Part shown: one piece after another, positions 1 to 8,632 of the stretch
Layout of the letters: every line of letters begins with the position of its first letter
Position numbering within the stretch: position 1 is the first letter of the stretch
Origin: a virus
IMG/VR virus record: IMGVR_UViG_3300037141_000236
Location: 24,948 to 88,947 of that record
DNA: 64,000 nucleotides
Direction: 5' to 3' (one strand)
The notes under the pieces: model-generated
Database searches by the model: none
What the model was told of the DNA's origin: nothing
What the model saw: the letters and a program-made list of their open reading frames with translations, nothing else
Made by a program: the position numbers and the translations under genes

Positions 1-186
1 GGCGCACCATTTAAAATATCTTTAAAAAGTTCTTTTAAAACAATCGCAGGTGTTAAACTAGAGTCAAAATTACACAAGTTTTTTGAACAAAAACATAAAA
101 CAGGAGAATGGTTTGAGCTAGATCAATCCGATGTTGATAGTTTTGTTGATATTTGTGAAGCTTTTGAAAAGGCCTTGGCTGTATAA
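1..186 (+). CDS. T5orf172-type nuclease, C-terminal part
   Basis: The gene enters from the left edge and only its last 61 codons are visible. Its final third (KLHKFF, then EWFELDQSDVDSF) matches, residue pattern for residue pattern, the later gene at 4337-4708 (YLHRRF, EWFELDKTDVDGF), which has the full T5orf172/Mug113 layout of the GIY-YIG nuclease superfamily. The family is found as mobile or homing-type endonucleases in phages; catalytic activity cannot be judged because the GIY-YIG-like strand lies outside the window. A terminator follows directly. Confidence 0.6.
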   Translation, partial: GAPFKISLKSSFKTIAGVKLESKLHKFFEQKHKTGEWFELDQSDVDSFVDICEAFEKALAV

Positions 187-207
187 CGTAAAACTAATAT
201 TAATCAG

Positions 208-233
208 ACCGGAAGTAATCTTCCGGTTTTTTT
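208..233 (+). terminator. Rho-independent terminator
   Basis: An 8-bp perfect stem (ACCGGAAG / CTTCCGGT) with a TAAT loop is followed by a run of T. It closes the nuclease gene ending at 186. Confidence 0.85.
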
Positions 234-281
234 ATCATATTTAATTAAACAATCCGCGTGGATATCTAAAACCAGACCAAG

Positions 282-737
282 ATGACCAGAGTAATCAAAT
301 CCCTTCTTCTAATCGCGTTTATGGCTCTAATACCATTAAGTGTTAGCTCACATGAATCCAGAGATACAATAAAACCAAAGATAACGCAAATGATGGCTTT
401 GAACACTGAAGCCTCAAGTGCTTTTGAATTAGCATTGCAAGACGCCATTCTTAAAGGTGATATGAATCTGATGCATTCTTTTATTCTTCCCACCGTAGAT
501 TTCGTTATTAAAGCTAAAGGCGAAGTGAATACTGTTAAAGTTTCAGATAAAGATGCTTTGAATGGATTACAATTTGTATTAGCCCATCTACCAGCATGTA
601 CTTTAACAATCAGTTCAGCACAAGACGGTGGAAATATAATTTACATCTTAGAGTTTGATAAAAAGGATGGCAAAGCACCACTAGTGTGGGCGCTTTATAC
701 AAAGTACGGACAAATATTTAAAATATACGTAGGCTAA
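282..737 (+). CDS. Exported hypothetical protein
   Basis: This 151-residue protein starts with a classical signal peptide: basic residues R3 and K6, a hydrophobic stretch over residues 7-20, and a likely signal peptidase I site near residue 22. The mature part has no family I recognise; it holds an EFDKKDGKAPLVWALYTK segment that looks like paired beta strands. The stop overlaps the next start (TAATG), so it heads an operon with the membrane protein at 737. It probably acts in the periplasm or is membrane associated; function unknown. Confidence 0.7.
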   Translation: MTRVIKSLLLIAFMALIPLSVSSHESRDTIKPKITQMMALNTEASSAFELALQDAILKGDMNLMHSFILPTVDFVIKAKGEVNTVKVSDKDALNGLQFVLAHLPACTLTISSAQDGGNIIYILEFDKKDGKAPLVWALYTKYGQIFKIYVG

Positions 738-1057
738 TGGCAGCAGGAGATCCAGGAGGAGCACCTTTAAACCCAAATGATTTCACGAATGGAGATCATA
801 GTTGGAAGAATTGGGTAAGAGTAATGTGGGGTGCCCGTTACTTACAGTTATTTGCAATTGGGTTTGCTCTATTGATAGCTCAATTGTTTAATTTAGGTTG
901 GTGTTATGATGCGTATTCTAATGCAGCCGACGATGGAGTCTTAGCCATAATGTTAACTAGTGTTGGAATGTTTATTCCATTGACAATATGTTGTGTAATA
1001 GCTTATAAAGGTTTTTATCAATTTTGGCAAGATCAAACACATGGTATCTCTAGATAA
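737..1057 (+). CDS. Small membrane protein, two TM segments
   Basis: This 106-residue protein has a polar Gly/Pro/Asn-rich N terminus, then two clear membrane segments (about residues 36-57 and 69-96). It is coupled by TAATG overlap to the exported protein upstream. Two TM helices and small size would fit a holin-like or envelope protein, but nothing specific identifies it as such. Confidence 0.7.
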   Translation: MAAGDPGGAPLNPNDFTNGDHSWKNWVRVMWGARYLQLFAIGFALLIAQLFNLGWCYDAYSNAADDGVLAIMLTSVGMFIPLTICCVIAYKGFYQFWQDQTHGISR

Positions 1058-1559
1058 AGAAGACTTTAAGTCTTGGAAAATAAAGAAAGGACATCACTAT
1101 TGTTCGAACCTATTAAGGTTGAGTTTGTATTTAAAGCAAATCAGGCTCTCTTACGATGTTATATTCCAAGATTCTTGTGCGTATACTATGGCTTATCCGC
1201 ATAATTTGGATATTAATAAACTATTTGGCTTGTCATACGGGTATCACCATCATAATTCAATCAGATTTGGGTGGCATTCTAATAATGGCATTCAAATATT
1301 TGCATATTATTATGTAGACGGAATAAGAAAAGAAGAATGGATGTGTACTTTGAAAACAGGGGTACAATATAAGATGACAATTATTCGACAATCTGATAAG
1401 TATTCACTAGTTATAACAGGACCAGATAATCTTTTGAAGCAAAAGATAGTGAATCATGGATTGAATATGGTAAATTATGGTTATGAGCTTTTCCCTTATT
1501 TCGGTGGAACTCAAAAATGTCCGCAGGACATGATAATTTTAATGCATAAGAATGAATAA
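1041..1559 (+). CDS. Hypothetical beta-rich protein
   Basis: A 172-residue protein overlapping the previous gene by 17 bases. It alternates hydrophobic and polar residues in the manner of a beta sandwich and has a conspicuous GYHHHNSIRFGW segment near residues 67-78. No signal peptide is visible. I do not recognise the family. The start at 1041 is the first available Met; a later start cannot be excluded. Confidence 0.65.
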   Translation: MVSLDKEDFKSWKIKKGHHYCSNLLRLSLYLKQIRLSYDVIFQDSCAYTMAYPHNLDINKLFGLSYGYHHHNSIRFGWHSNNGIQIFAYYYVDGIRKEEWMCTLKTGVQYKMTIIRQSDKYSLVITGPDNLLKQKIVNHGLNMVNYGYELFPYFGGTQKCPQDMIILMHKNE

Positions 1560-1989
1560 ACAAGAAAGAACACAACAGTTGATAGAAAGCATGCTTAAAG
1601 AAGTGAGGCTTCCGACTGGCTATTTTCTTGTCACCACGACATTTCAATTACCTTCCGCAGATAAAGAATGGGAAACCGTTTTCAACCAAGGAGAGACAAT
1701 CAAGTTAGATCCTTCTTCTAAGAGCATCCAAACGCTAAATAAGATAGATGGAAGATGGGCAGCTAAAGACATTTCTTTATTGGATCTTATGCAACCCCAA
1801 CAATATAGAATATTCCAACAAGGTGTAAGGAAAATGAATCCTGAAGAAGTACAAACTTTGACAGGAAAATCTGCTGCACCAGTAACTCCAGAGCTAGAAT
1901 TCACCACAACTGTAAGAGGTATGGCGAAACGTATAAGAGATTATAAGTTAGATCCCGGAACAAAAATCAAAATCACTGTTATTAAGTAA
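1552..1989 (+). CDS. Hypothetical protein
   Basis: A 145-residue soluble protein overlapping its neighbour by 8 bases and running into the next gene through a TAATG overlap. It begins with a charged amphipathic helix (residues 3-20) and is otherwise mixed alpha/beta. No recognised domain. Its place in the 282-5165 operon, next to two long uncharacterised proteins, suggests a virion or assembly role only by position. Confidence 0.65.
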   Translation: MNKQERTQQLIESMLKEVRLPTGYFLVTTTFQLPSADKEWETVFNQGETIKLDPSSKSIQTLNKIDGRWAAKDISLLDLMQPQQYRIFQQGVRKMNPEEVQTLTGKSAAPVTPELEFTTTVRGMAKRIRDYKLDPGTKIKITVIK

Positions 1990-3191
1990 TGAAAGTCGAT
2001 TTGAAGGTAGGAGATGTGATTCTTACAGGTAAGTGGAAGAATAAGAAAGTAACTGTAAAAGAGTTTGGCACCAATGAATTAGGCCAACCCACAGTAAATG
2101 GAAAGCCTATGCTTAATTTTCGCATAGCTCGTTTAATGCCTGAAAAAGAAGATTTAAAAGAATTATGGGTTCCGAATCTTGAATATCTTATAAAACAATA
2201 TGGGTTAACAGGCCCAGGTCCTTTATTAAAATTTAAAGATGATCCACATGAATACGTATTGAAAAACGTATCTCCTGATAGAAAAAGTGTATTTGTTACC
2301 TTAAACCATCAACAAACATATAGAAAGCCTTTAAATAAGTTAGAAAAAGTTAACAGAAAATATGTTGGTTGGTTTTCTATACCGCTTATTTATGAATCAT
2401 CTACATATTTAAAAGAAATGGGAGAAGAAGACAAATATGTTCCAAGACCTGACGAAAAAGCTTTAGAGCTTATGAGACAGAGACAGGCTGCAACACAAGG
2501 CGGGCCCATTGAACAAAAGTTCATGATGGAACTGGCAAGCAAACTTCGTTTTGCTTTCTCAGATTTTTTAGATACCATGAATCAATACGGAATAAGTAAG
2601 ACGAATCCTCAATTTGAAGCTGAATTCAAAGTAAAGTATCCAGCTTCTATGGATATGCAACTCAAAGGGTTATATTATAAATTCACACAAGGCGGATCAG
2701 ATCTATTAAAAGGAATGTCCTTTGAACAATTGATAGCCATTGTATTAAAAGAAGTACAAGCACACACTGCTAACGATTTTTATATTCATTTAAAAGATAT
2801 TGTAACTAATATCACAAAACAAGTTATAGGCACATTAAAAAAAGAATCAATGACTGAGGGTAAGGATCTAAAAGTTCAATTGTTAATTGAACAAATCATG
2901 GGAGAAGCTAAAGCAAAATTAAAACTTGCTCCGGCACCAATTCAAGAACAAACTTTAGAAGAATATAAAGATCCATATGCTCCTGATTCAAAGGATGAAA
3001 TGCGTATAAGCGATATCCTTACAAAAGCAAGAGGAAGTAAAGGGATGGCTATACAATTAGCACAGCGTATGGCGTTTGCAATTACTGATGTTGCAAAAGC
3101 TTATAGAAGATTTAGAGCAGCAGAAGATATGAATGCACATCAAATAGCTCACGTGTTTTATAAAAGATACAGAGATTTAGGAGGTAAATAA
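1989..3191 (+). CDS. Hypothetical protein, possible virion component
   Basis: A 400-residue protein. The N terminus (DLKVGDVILTGKWKNKKVTV) looks like a small SH3/KOW-type barrel; the second half is mostly helical and rich in Lys, Glu and Ala. No enzyme motif is visible. The gene is translationally coupled on both sides. Length and position suggest a structural or packaging-associated protein, which is inference from context only. Confidence 0.7.
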   Translation: MKVDLKVGDVILTGKWKNKKVTVKEFGTNELGQPTVNGKPMLNFRIARLMPEKEDLKELWVPNLEYLIKQYGLTGPGPLLKFKDDPHEYVLKNVSPDRKSVFVTLNHQQTYRKPLNKLEKVNRKYVGWFSIPLIYESSTYLKEMGEEDKYVPRPDEKALELMRQRQAATQGGPIEQKFMMELASKLRFAFSDFLDTMNQYGISKTNPQFEAEFKVKYPASMDMQLKGLYYKFTQGGSDLLKGMSFEQLIAIVLKEVQAHTANDFYIHLKDIVTNITKQVIGTLKKESMTEGKDLKVQLLIEQIMGEAKAKLKLAPAPIQEQTLEEYKDPYAPDSKDEMRISDILTKARGSKGMAIQLAQRMAFAITDVAKAYRRFRAAEDMNAHQIAHVFYKRYRDLGGK

Positions 3192-4147
3192 TGGACAAAG
3201 ATAAACTAAACGAAGCTGCAGCTCCAGAAGTGGAAGCGCAGTTATCACAATTACAAGCAGCACATGACCTTCGTAAAGCCGAAATGGAAGACGATGAGTT
3301 GTGGTCTGCTATGGGTAGAGGCGCAAAGATGAGTTACATTGCAAAATTGAAAGCCCAAGAAGACAAGATTGAACGTCTTAAAAATCGTTTAGCTCGTTTG
3401 AAAATGGAGCCTGCAGTTGTAGAAGAAGAGGGTGGCAAGATGGAAGATTACATTGAAGGTCAAAAAGATCCTGAATGTGATATTGAATCAGAAGTCATTG
3501 CTTCAACAGAAACTCCAGGACAATCAGAAAAGGACATTGCTCAGAAGGCAGTACAACTTCGTAGGTCTATGGAAGGTATCATCAATAACATTGAGGATCT
3601 TGTTTTAAACAATGATAACCTAGAACCACATACTATTTCTGGAATTACAGAAATTTTAGCCAAATTTAAAGAAATCAAAGATGCATTGGAACATGCACCT
3701 GTTGTAGTAGAACCTGCAGTGATTACTATTACTGACGATATTGAGCCTGAAACAGCTCCAGAACCTCCACGTGAAGACGATCGTTATTTGTTGAAAGGCA
3801 AATATGATGAATTAAAGGAATTTGATAATGGAGTCGAAGTTGAATTCTCAGGGGATGCGATTGCCAAAGTTGTAAGAACTCGTTTCAAAGTAGAAGATGA
3901 AGAAAATGGAATGATGGTTATATCTGTTCCTAATGCTTACCAATCTTCTAAGCTATCAGAACCATCTTATAAGATCATTATATATTATGGAGATAACCGT
4001 TTGGGAGTCTATTCAGAATATAATGATGAAGATGGCAACCGAACAGCTGAGAAAGTTGAAAAGGAAATTCTAAGTCTATTGCACGATAAATCAACAAACG
4101 GTATGAGAACCACAATCGGAGATAACGGAGCATATATGCAAAACTAA
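3191..4147 (+). CDS. Coiled-coil acidic protein, possible scaffold-like
   Basis: This 318-residue protein starts with long charged helices (residues 1-75, heptad-like, KLKAQEDKIERLKNRLARLK), continues through an acidic Pro/Glu/Val-rich linker (residues 75-215) and ends with a compact alpha/beta domain (residues 218-310). Such a helix, acidic linker and globular tail arrangement occurs in scaffolding-type proteins, but the identity is not established. TAATG overlap with the gene before it. Confidence 0.65.
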   Translation: MDKDKLNEAAAPEVEAQLSQLQAAHDLRKAEMEDDELWSAMGRGAKMSYIAKLKAQEDKIERLKNRLARLKMEPAVVEEEGGKMEDYIEGQKDPECDIESEVIASTETPGQSEKDIAQKAVQLRRSMEGIINNIEDLVLNNDNLEPHTISGITEILAKFKEIKDALEHAPVVVEPAVITITDDIEPETAPEPPREDDRYLLKGKYDELKEFDNGVEVEFSGDAIAKVVRTRFKVEDEENGMMVISVPNAYQSSKLSEPSYKIIIYYGDNRLGVYSEYNDEDGNRTAEKVEKEILSLLHDKSTNGMRTTIGDNGAYMQN

Positions 4148-4151
4148 TAAC

Positions 4152-4340
4152 ATGACTATTTACTTAGTACAACATTATAAACCAGTAGATCATTATGGTG
4201 GAGAACCTGCTTTTAAAACCATAAACGAAAGTGATAATTTTAAAAAAGATTATTGTAAAGAAAAAGGTATTAAACTATTAGAAATTACATACAAAGATTA
4301 TAAGAATATCAAAGAAATATTAACCAATACTTTATTATGA
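4152..4340 (+). pseudogene. Remnant of an endonuclease C terminus
   Basis: The 62 codons end in a pattern (KKDYCKEKGIKLLEITYKD, then an NIKEIL helix) that is the usual last strand and helix of phage homing-type endonucleases with a PD-(D/E)XK or VSR-like core, where it reads roughly D-x-YC-K-x-x-GI-x-L-I-x-I-x-Y-x-D. The catalytic part is absent, so I read it as a decayed or truncated endonuclease. It directly precedes another mobile nuclease gene (4337), overlapping it by 4 bases. Confidence 0.5.
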
Positions 4341-4708
4341 ACGTATATTTATTAAGAGCGGGTACGACTAATTTCTATAAAATAGGTGTTTCTAAAAATA
4401 CAGAAACACGGGTAAATCAGTTACAAACAGGGCATAACGAAACCCTTTTAATAGTTCACCAATTCAAAACAAAACACGATTATCAATTAGAAGGTTATTT
4501 ACATAGACGTTTTACTGATAAGAATGTACAATTAGAATGGTTTGAATTAGATAAGACAGATGTAGATGGATTCCTAACAGCTTGTGCTCAAGGAGAATCA
4601 AATTTTGACATCGTATTATCAGAAAACACATACGTACAAGACAAGAATGCTTCCAGAACACGAAAAAGAAATAGTTACAAAGGGACTGGTTTTACACAGG
4701 ACTACTGA
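4337..4708 (+). CDS. T5orf172/GIY-YIG-like endonuclease
   Basis: A 123-residue protein with the T5orf172/Mug113 layout: first strand VYLLRAG, second strand FYKIGVS, a helix carrying TRVNQLQTG, then LEGYLHRRF and EWFELD. This superfamily nicks DNA and in phages often behaves as a selfish or homing element. The C-terminal 35 residues overlap the next gene in another frame and look unstructured, so the natural end may have been altered by insertion. It resembles the partial gene at the left edge. Confidence 0.7.
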   Translation: MNVYLLRAGTTNFYKIGVSKNTETRVNQLQTGHNETLLIVHQFKTKHDYQLEGYLHRRFTDKNVQLEWFELDKTDVDGFLTACAQGESNFDIVLSENTYVQDKNASRTRKRNSYKGTGFTQDY

Positions 4709-5165
4709 AGGACTATACGCTTATCAGATTGAGAAGCAGGTTGGTAATGTAGTTCATTTAGATCACGCGAAGAATAACTCTTTCAAGATTATTCGTATTC
4801 GCTTGGCCAACCCACACATTCTAGCTCACACAAGCATACTACCTGCAACAGCACCTACAGAATTACCAATCAATTCAACAGATACTCCTTTGTTTGCAAA
4901 GACAAAGAATATGAAGACGTTAAGTGATTTATTATCTTTGTTATCTAAAGAAGAATATAAGCCTTTATTTATCCCAATTAAGAAGGTCCATAAGAACGTA
5001 AGTCATTTTGATGCAAGCTCAATGCAAGACGATGATCCATCACAACCATCCCCATCTGATTATGGAGTAGATGCAGGGAATGTTTATCAAGAGAATGCTC
5101 TACAGGTAATGTATCTGAAGAAAAGGTTAGAAGAGATTACAAATCGAAAAATAAGGTTAATATAA
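4647..5165 (+). CDS. Hypothetical protein
   Basis: A 172-residue protein. I chose the Met at 4647 (MLPEHEKEIVTK) because an upstream Met at 4584 only extends into the nuclease reading region with no plausible protein character. The sequence is mixed alpha/beta with a Ser/Pro/Asp-rich patch near residues 126-140 and a C-terminal charged helix. No recognised domain. It is the last gene before a bidirectional terminator. Confidence 0.6.
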   Translation: MLPEHEKEIVTKGLVLHRTTEGLYAYQIEKQVGNVVHLDHAKNNSFKIIRIRLANPHILAHTSILPATAPTELPINSTDTPLFAKTKNMKTLSDLLSLLSKEEYKPLFIPIKKVHKNVSHFDASSMQDDDPSQPSPSDYGVDAGNVYQENALQVMYLKKRLEEITNRKIRLI

Positions 5166-5190
5166 AAGGCTCCAATTGGAGCCTTTTTAG
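5166..5190. terminator. Bidirectional terminator between convergent genes
   Basis: A perfect 8-bp stem AAGGCTCC / GGAGCCTT with an AATT loop, flanked by A on the left and T on the right, so it can terminate both the plus-strand operon ending at 5165 and the minus-strand genes ending at 5208. Confidence 0.85.
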
Positions 5191-5207
5191 TTTGTATCTG
5201 TTTATCT

Positions 5208-5552
5208 TTAGTGGAAAATTTTATCTTTGAAAGCTATTATCAAACCTACAAGAATTTGAGCAATTACCCAAACAGTTGTAGAAACTGTCTTGAAATGTTG
5301 TAACGCTTTAACTTCATCTCTAAGGTCTTTCATATCGGTAGGAGATAATACTTCATCAATGTCTTTTTTCCATTGCTTTAGTTCTCCGACAGTAGTTTGT
5401 TGGTTCTTTATAACCGCAAGTTCTTCTTTAACGTCGGACAATTCCTTTTGTATCTTCTCGTAATTCAGGTTTAAACGCTCTAATTCTTTGAGAATGTGTT
5501 GACTCCACTCTTCCCATGTTAACCCAGTATCATTGCTTTTCATCTCTGCCAT
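5208..5552 (-). CDS. Coiled-coil protein with C-terminal TM helix (XhlA-like layout)
   Basis: A 114-residue protein: a coiled coil over residues 14-90 rich in Glu, Lys and Leu, then one membrane helix (about residues 92-108) ending with a short basic tail. This layout, long coiled coil then C-terminal anchor, is seen in phage XhlA/holin-associated proteins. The sequence does not prove a lysis role. It is the downstream partner of 5552-6079, with overlapping stop and start. Confidence 0.6.
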   Translation of the reverse strand: MAEMKSNDTGLTWEEWSQHILKELERLNLNYEKIQKELSDVKEELAVIKNQQTTVGELKQWKKDIDEVLSPTDMKDLRDEVKALQHFKTVSTTVWVIAQILVGLIIAFKDKIFH

Positions 5553-6079
5553 TATCCCTCTTTGTGAAACTGTGTGATATTCTTAAAGTCATTGAAATCT
5601 TGTACGATATGACCGCTCATCTTGATTAATCCATTAGATAATACTAATATGTTAATCATTTGTTGAGACTCAGGACTAAAATAACCGAAACGAATAGATC
5701 CATTTGGTGCTTCTTGCCCTTCTCCTATTTGTATTTGTAATTGGGTTGCCCAATTTTGTAAATTATACACTGCAATCTCTTGTTGTGTTTGCTTTACATC
5801 ATTTTTACCTTCTTCGTCAGCAATCTGATCGCCTTTAGGCATTGGTTCTTCGACTGGTGTTTCTTCTCCTGCCTCTTGAATCTTATCAACAACGTTGATG
5901 TTTGATTTCTGAGCGATTTTAGATATCTGGTCAGGGTTAGCTTTGGCTAGGTCAGCCATAGTTAATTTAATTGCCGGAGGAGCTAATTCATGTAAGGCGA
6001 CCAAGTCGGTCTCTATCCTACTAATAGCTTCGTCAATGAGACGTTGTATTCTTTCTTTTCTTCTATTCTTATAAGACAT
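5552..6079 (-). CDS. Hypothetical protein
   Basis: A 175-residue protein with a basic N-terminal helix (YKNRRKERIQRLIDEAISR), an acidic Pro/Glu linker (residues 65-95) and a C-terminal alpha/beta part. It heads the two-gene minus-strand unit with the coiled-coil/TM protein, so the two probably act together. Function not recognised. Confidence 0.6.
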   Translation of the reverse strand: MSYKNRRKERIQRLIDEAISRIETDLVALHELAPPAIKLTMADLAKANPDQISKIAQKSNINVVDKIQEAGEETPVEEPMPKGDQIADEEGKNDVKQTQQEIAVYNLQNWATQLQIQIGEGQEAPNGSIRFGYFSPESQQMINILVLSNGLIKMSGHIVQDFNDFKNITQFHKEG

Positions 6080-6186
6080 TAGCCTGGTGACCAGTTATAA
6101 CATTAAATATGACCCTAAATCCAAAAAAGGGAGGTTCGTAAGAATAAAGCTGGTAAATTTACTATACAAACCAAAAAACATATAAT

Positions 6187-6456
6187 ATGTCATCAGCAAA
6201 ACTGTCTCTCGACCAGAAACTCGAAAATAAGCTTAAAACGGGAGTTGTTTGTTTCACTTTTCGCAAGAAAGATGGAACCATCCGTTACGCCGCAGGAACA
6301 CAGGACCTTTCCATTGTACCTGTTGAAAAGCATCCAAAGAAAACCGGCAACCTGGGAACAGCGACCAACATTTCTTATTACGATTTTTGTAAGGCCAACT
6401 TCCGGTCTCTCAAACGTTCTGAAGTAATTCGGATTAATTCGACAGTTACGAAGTAA
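6187..6456 (+). CDS. SH3-barrel protein (DUF2693-like)
   Basis: An 89-residue protein with VCFTFRKKDGTIRYAAGT in its first half and an ISYYDFCKANFRSLK segment in its second, the pattern of the small DUF2693/SH3-beta-barrel family common in Bacteroidetes and their phages. Biochemical role is unknown. It is a single-gene unit bounded by a terminator at 6499. Confidence 0.65.
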   Translation: MSSAKLSLDQKLENKLKTGVVCFTFRKKDGTIRYAAGTQDLSIVPVEKHPKKTGNLGTATNISYYDFCKANFRSLKRSEVIRINSTVTK

Positions 6457-6498
6457 AGAAAATCCCGGAGTAATATCCTGGCTATCTGCCGCGTCCAG

Positions 6499-6527
6499 AC
6501 CCCATCCTCATAGATGGGGTTTTTTTA
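6499..6527 (+). terminator. Rho-independent terminator
   Basis: An 8-bp stem ACCCCATC / GATGGGGT with a 6-base loop and a run of seven T follows the SH3-like gene. Confidence 0.85.
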
Positions 6528-6543
6528 TTATTATCGAGATAAC

Positions 6544-6574
6544 TTGATATTGGTTAACCGATTTTATATTTTTA
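6544..6574 (+). promoter_or_regulatory. Candidate promoter for folE operon
   Basis: A TTGA element lies 19 bases before TATTTTTA, matching the TTTG/TAnnTTTG spacing of Bacteroidetes vegetative promoters, with the last base A. It lies 21 bases upstream of the folE start and just after a terminator. Confidence 0.5.
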
Positions 6575-6595
6575 AGTGAATCCAAAAACTTAAAA

Positions 6596-7249
6596 ATGAA
6601 AATTGAAACTAAAAGTGACTTGATCGTTTGCAATGGAAACCTTCCATTAACAGATGCCGAGAAACAAAAAATGATTGAGGAAGCAGCCTACCATTATGGC
6701 CAATTCCTAACCTCCCTTAAATTTGATTGGGAGAATGATGTGAATGCAAGCGATACTCCAAGACGAGTAGCTAAGTCATTCGTAAATGATCTCATCGCAG
6801 GATGTTATGCCAACACTCCTAAAATCACTACATTTGCAAATACCGGTGAACAAGCTTATGACGGAATGGTATTTGAAGGTAACATAGATTTAAAATCTAT
6901 GTGTGCACACCATCATTTAAGTTTTATGGGAAAAGCACACATTGCTTATATCCCAGCGCCTAATAGTGAAATTGTAGGACTTTCAAAGTTAAATCGAATT
7001 GTGGAACATTTCGCCCGCAGACCACAGATCCAAGAAAATCTTACAATGCAAATTCATGATTTTATTAACAAGACTTGTAAAGGTAATTTAGGCGTTGCTG
7101 TAATGTTAGAAGCAAACCATTTATGTGCCTGCGTAAGAGGAGTTAAACATAATGCAACAATGGTAACATCCAAATTATCAGGTGTCTTCATGGACAATGG
7201 GAACTTGGCAAGAGGAGAATTTTATGAATTTGTAAAACGAATGAAATAA
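6596..7249 (+). CDS. folE: GTP cyclohydrolase I
   Basis: A 217-residue GTP cyclohydrolase I, which converts GTP to dihydroneopterin triphosphate and formate. The core signature is intact: C103-AHHH-LSF with the zinc ligands C103 and H106, the segment SKLNRIVEHFARRPQIQE, and the third zinc ligand C177 before RGVKH. Length matches bacterial FolE. In phages this enzyme feeds either folate supply or the preQ0/7-deazaguanine pathway for DNA base modification; no queC, queD or queE is visible here, so which applies is open. It starts a new transcription unit with its own candidate promoter. Confidence 0.92.
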   Translation: MKIETKSDLIVCNGNLPLTDAEKQKMIEEAAYHYGQFLTSLKFDWENDVNASDTPRRVAKSFVNDLIAGCYANTPKITTFANTGEQAYDGMVFEGNIDLKSMCAHHHLSFMGKAHIAYIPAPNSEIVGLSKLNRIVEHFARRPQIQENLTMQIHDFINKTCKGNLGVAVMLEANHLCACVRGVKHNATMVTSKLSGVFMDNGNLARGEFYEFVKRMK

Positions 7250-7257
7250 GAAATACA

Positions 7258-7800
7258 ATGGCAACTAAAGACGAAGGAATATTAGATGTAGTCTCTACAG
7301 GAGACGTTCTAACAAAGAGATACGGGTTTGAACATAAAGAAGTACCACTCGCCAATTGGCCGGCTGCTACCCAAAAGTTCCTACTTGCTGATGAAGTTTC
7401 TGAGATTGGTAGATTTATTATTACCAAATTTAAGAAAGAGCTGTCAGGCATTAACATTGGCTATGTCTTCAAACAGAAGGCAGGAAAGAAAGGCGAAGGT
7501 AGAATTTTAGGCCAAGCGAAAGCAGAATCTGAACTACAAAGAACTCTTCACGGACTAGACGCATTGATCCTAATTGGATTCGATACCTGGTCTCAAATGA
7601 ATTGGGATGAGAAGCTAAGACTAGTACATCATGAATTATGTCATATTGGCTTCACTCCGGACGGAAGTGATGTAAGTACAATTGATCATGAAGTAGAAGA
7701 ATTTTCAGAAGTAATGCAACATTGGGGTCCCGGCACTGACGCCCAAGTAAATCTTATAAGTGCTTATCAATCATTTTCTAAACTAAACGGAGGAAAATAA
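7258..7800 (+). CDS. Putative phage metallopeptidase
   Basis: A 180-residue protein with the zinc-peptidase motif H125-E126-L-C-H129 in the context RLVHHELCHIGF and a downstream DHEVEEF acidic segment (residues 143-149) that can supply a third ligand. This matches the phage putative metallopeptidase family (PhageMetallopep). Its substrate is unknown; possibilities are processing of phage proteins or attack on host factors. It lies 8 bases behind folE. Confidence 0.75.
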   Translation: MATKDEGILDVVSTGDVLTKRYGFEHKEVPLANWPAATQKFLLADEVSEIGRFIITKFKKELSGINIGYVFKQKAGKKGEGRILGQAKAESELQRTLHGLDALILIGFDTWSQMNWDEKLRLVHHELCHIGFTPDGSDVSTIDHEVEEFSEVMQHWGPGTDAQVNLISAYQSFSKLNGGK

Positions 7801-7801
7801 C

Positions 7802-8632
7802 ATGAGAGATTACATATCTTTTTCCACATACCGCTTATTTTCTTCTTGCGCCTTTAAATATCATTTACTTAAAGACCTTAACTACGCAGAAGGATCAAAT
7901 GAATTTCTTATTTTTGGGACAGCAATTCATGCTACCATTGAGGATATAGTAAACAAAAAACATAGTCATATTTTATATGAAGGACTTTTAAAAAAACATT
8001 TAGCCGCAGGAGGAGGAGAAGTATTTGCAAATTCGTATTTCGGCAAGAAAATGTTACCAGAAGGTGTAGCAATTCTAAAAGAGTTGGATATTCTTAATAG
8101 ATATAAAGGTTGGGAAATCGTGGGATCCGAAATAGAAATGTATGAACCTCTTTTCGAAGAGACTAATCAAATAATTTATTTTAAAGGAATTATTGACCTT
8201 GTTTTAAAACAAGGTGATAAATATATAATTATTGACTTTAAAACAGCTATGAAGCCTTGGGACATTGAAAAGAAGAAGGAAGATAAAGGATTCTTTGGGC
8301 AGCTGGCATTATACAAACACTTCTTCGCAGTAAAGAATGGAATTGATCCAAAGAACATCAGTACTAGATTTGTGGCTTTGGCAAGAGTTCCAATCAACAT
8401 ACAACAATACGAAATTAATATTAGCCAAGAATTCAGCGATGATATCCTTGCAGACATAAAACGTGTAGCTAAAGAAATAGGTACATCAACAGTGGGAATA
8501 GCACCCAAAGCAAAACATAGTGGAAGAGCAGATGCAAGTTATACTTGTAACTATTGTCCTTTCAAAGCTATGTGTACAAATCAAGTAAACCAGGTTGTTT
8601 TACCAAAAGAAGAAACCATTAAAAATGATTAG
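7802..8632 (+). CDS. PD-(D/E)XK nuclease, Cas4/RecB-like with Fe-S cysteines
   Basis: A 276-residue nuclease of the RecB/Cas4 type. Visible elements: N-terminal C16 in FSSCAFKY, H43, D132 (GIIDLVL), D145-x-K147 (IIDFKT), Q167 (GQLALYKHFF), and a C-terminal cluster C249, C252 and C258 (CNYCPFKAMC). The four cysteines are the classic 4Fe-4S set of Cas4/AddB-type exonucleases. It likely processes DNA ends in recombination or replication. No CRISPR genes are nearby. Confidence 0.85.
   Translation: MRDYISFSTYRLFSSCAFKYHLLKDLNYAEGSNEFLIFGTAIHATIEDIVNKKHSHILYEGLLKKHLAAGGGEVFANSYFGKKMLPEGVAILKELDILNRYKGWEIVGSEIEMYEPLFEETNQIIYFKGIIDLVLKQGDKYIIIDFKTAMKPWDIEKKKEDKGFFGQLALYKHFFAVKNGIDPKNISTRFVALARVPINIQQYEINISQEFSDDILADIKRVAKEIGTSTVGIAPKAKHSGRADASYTCNYCPFKAMCTNQVNQVVLPKEETIKND

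Noticed and set aside
4584-4646. Upstream start for the 4647-5165 gene
   Set aside because: The added residues overlap the T5orf172 gene out of frame and look random; Met at 4647 gives a better protein start.
7802-8632. Cas4-like protein as part of a CRISPR system
   Set aside because: No repeats, Cas1 or Cas2 are present; phages often carry free-standing Cas4/RecB-like nucleases.
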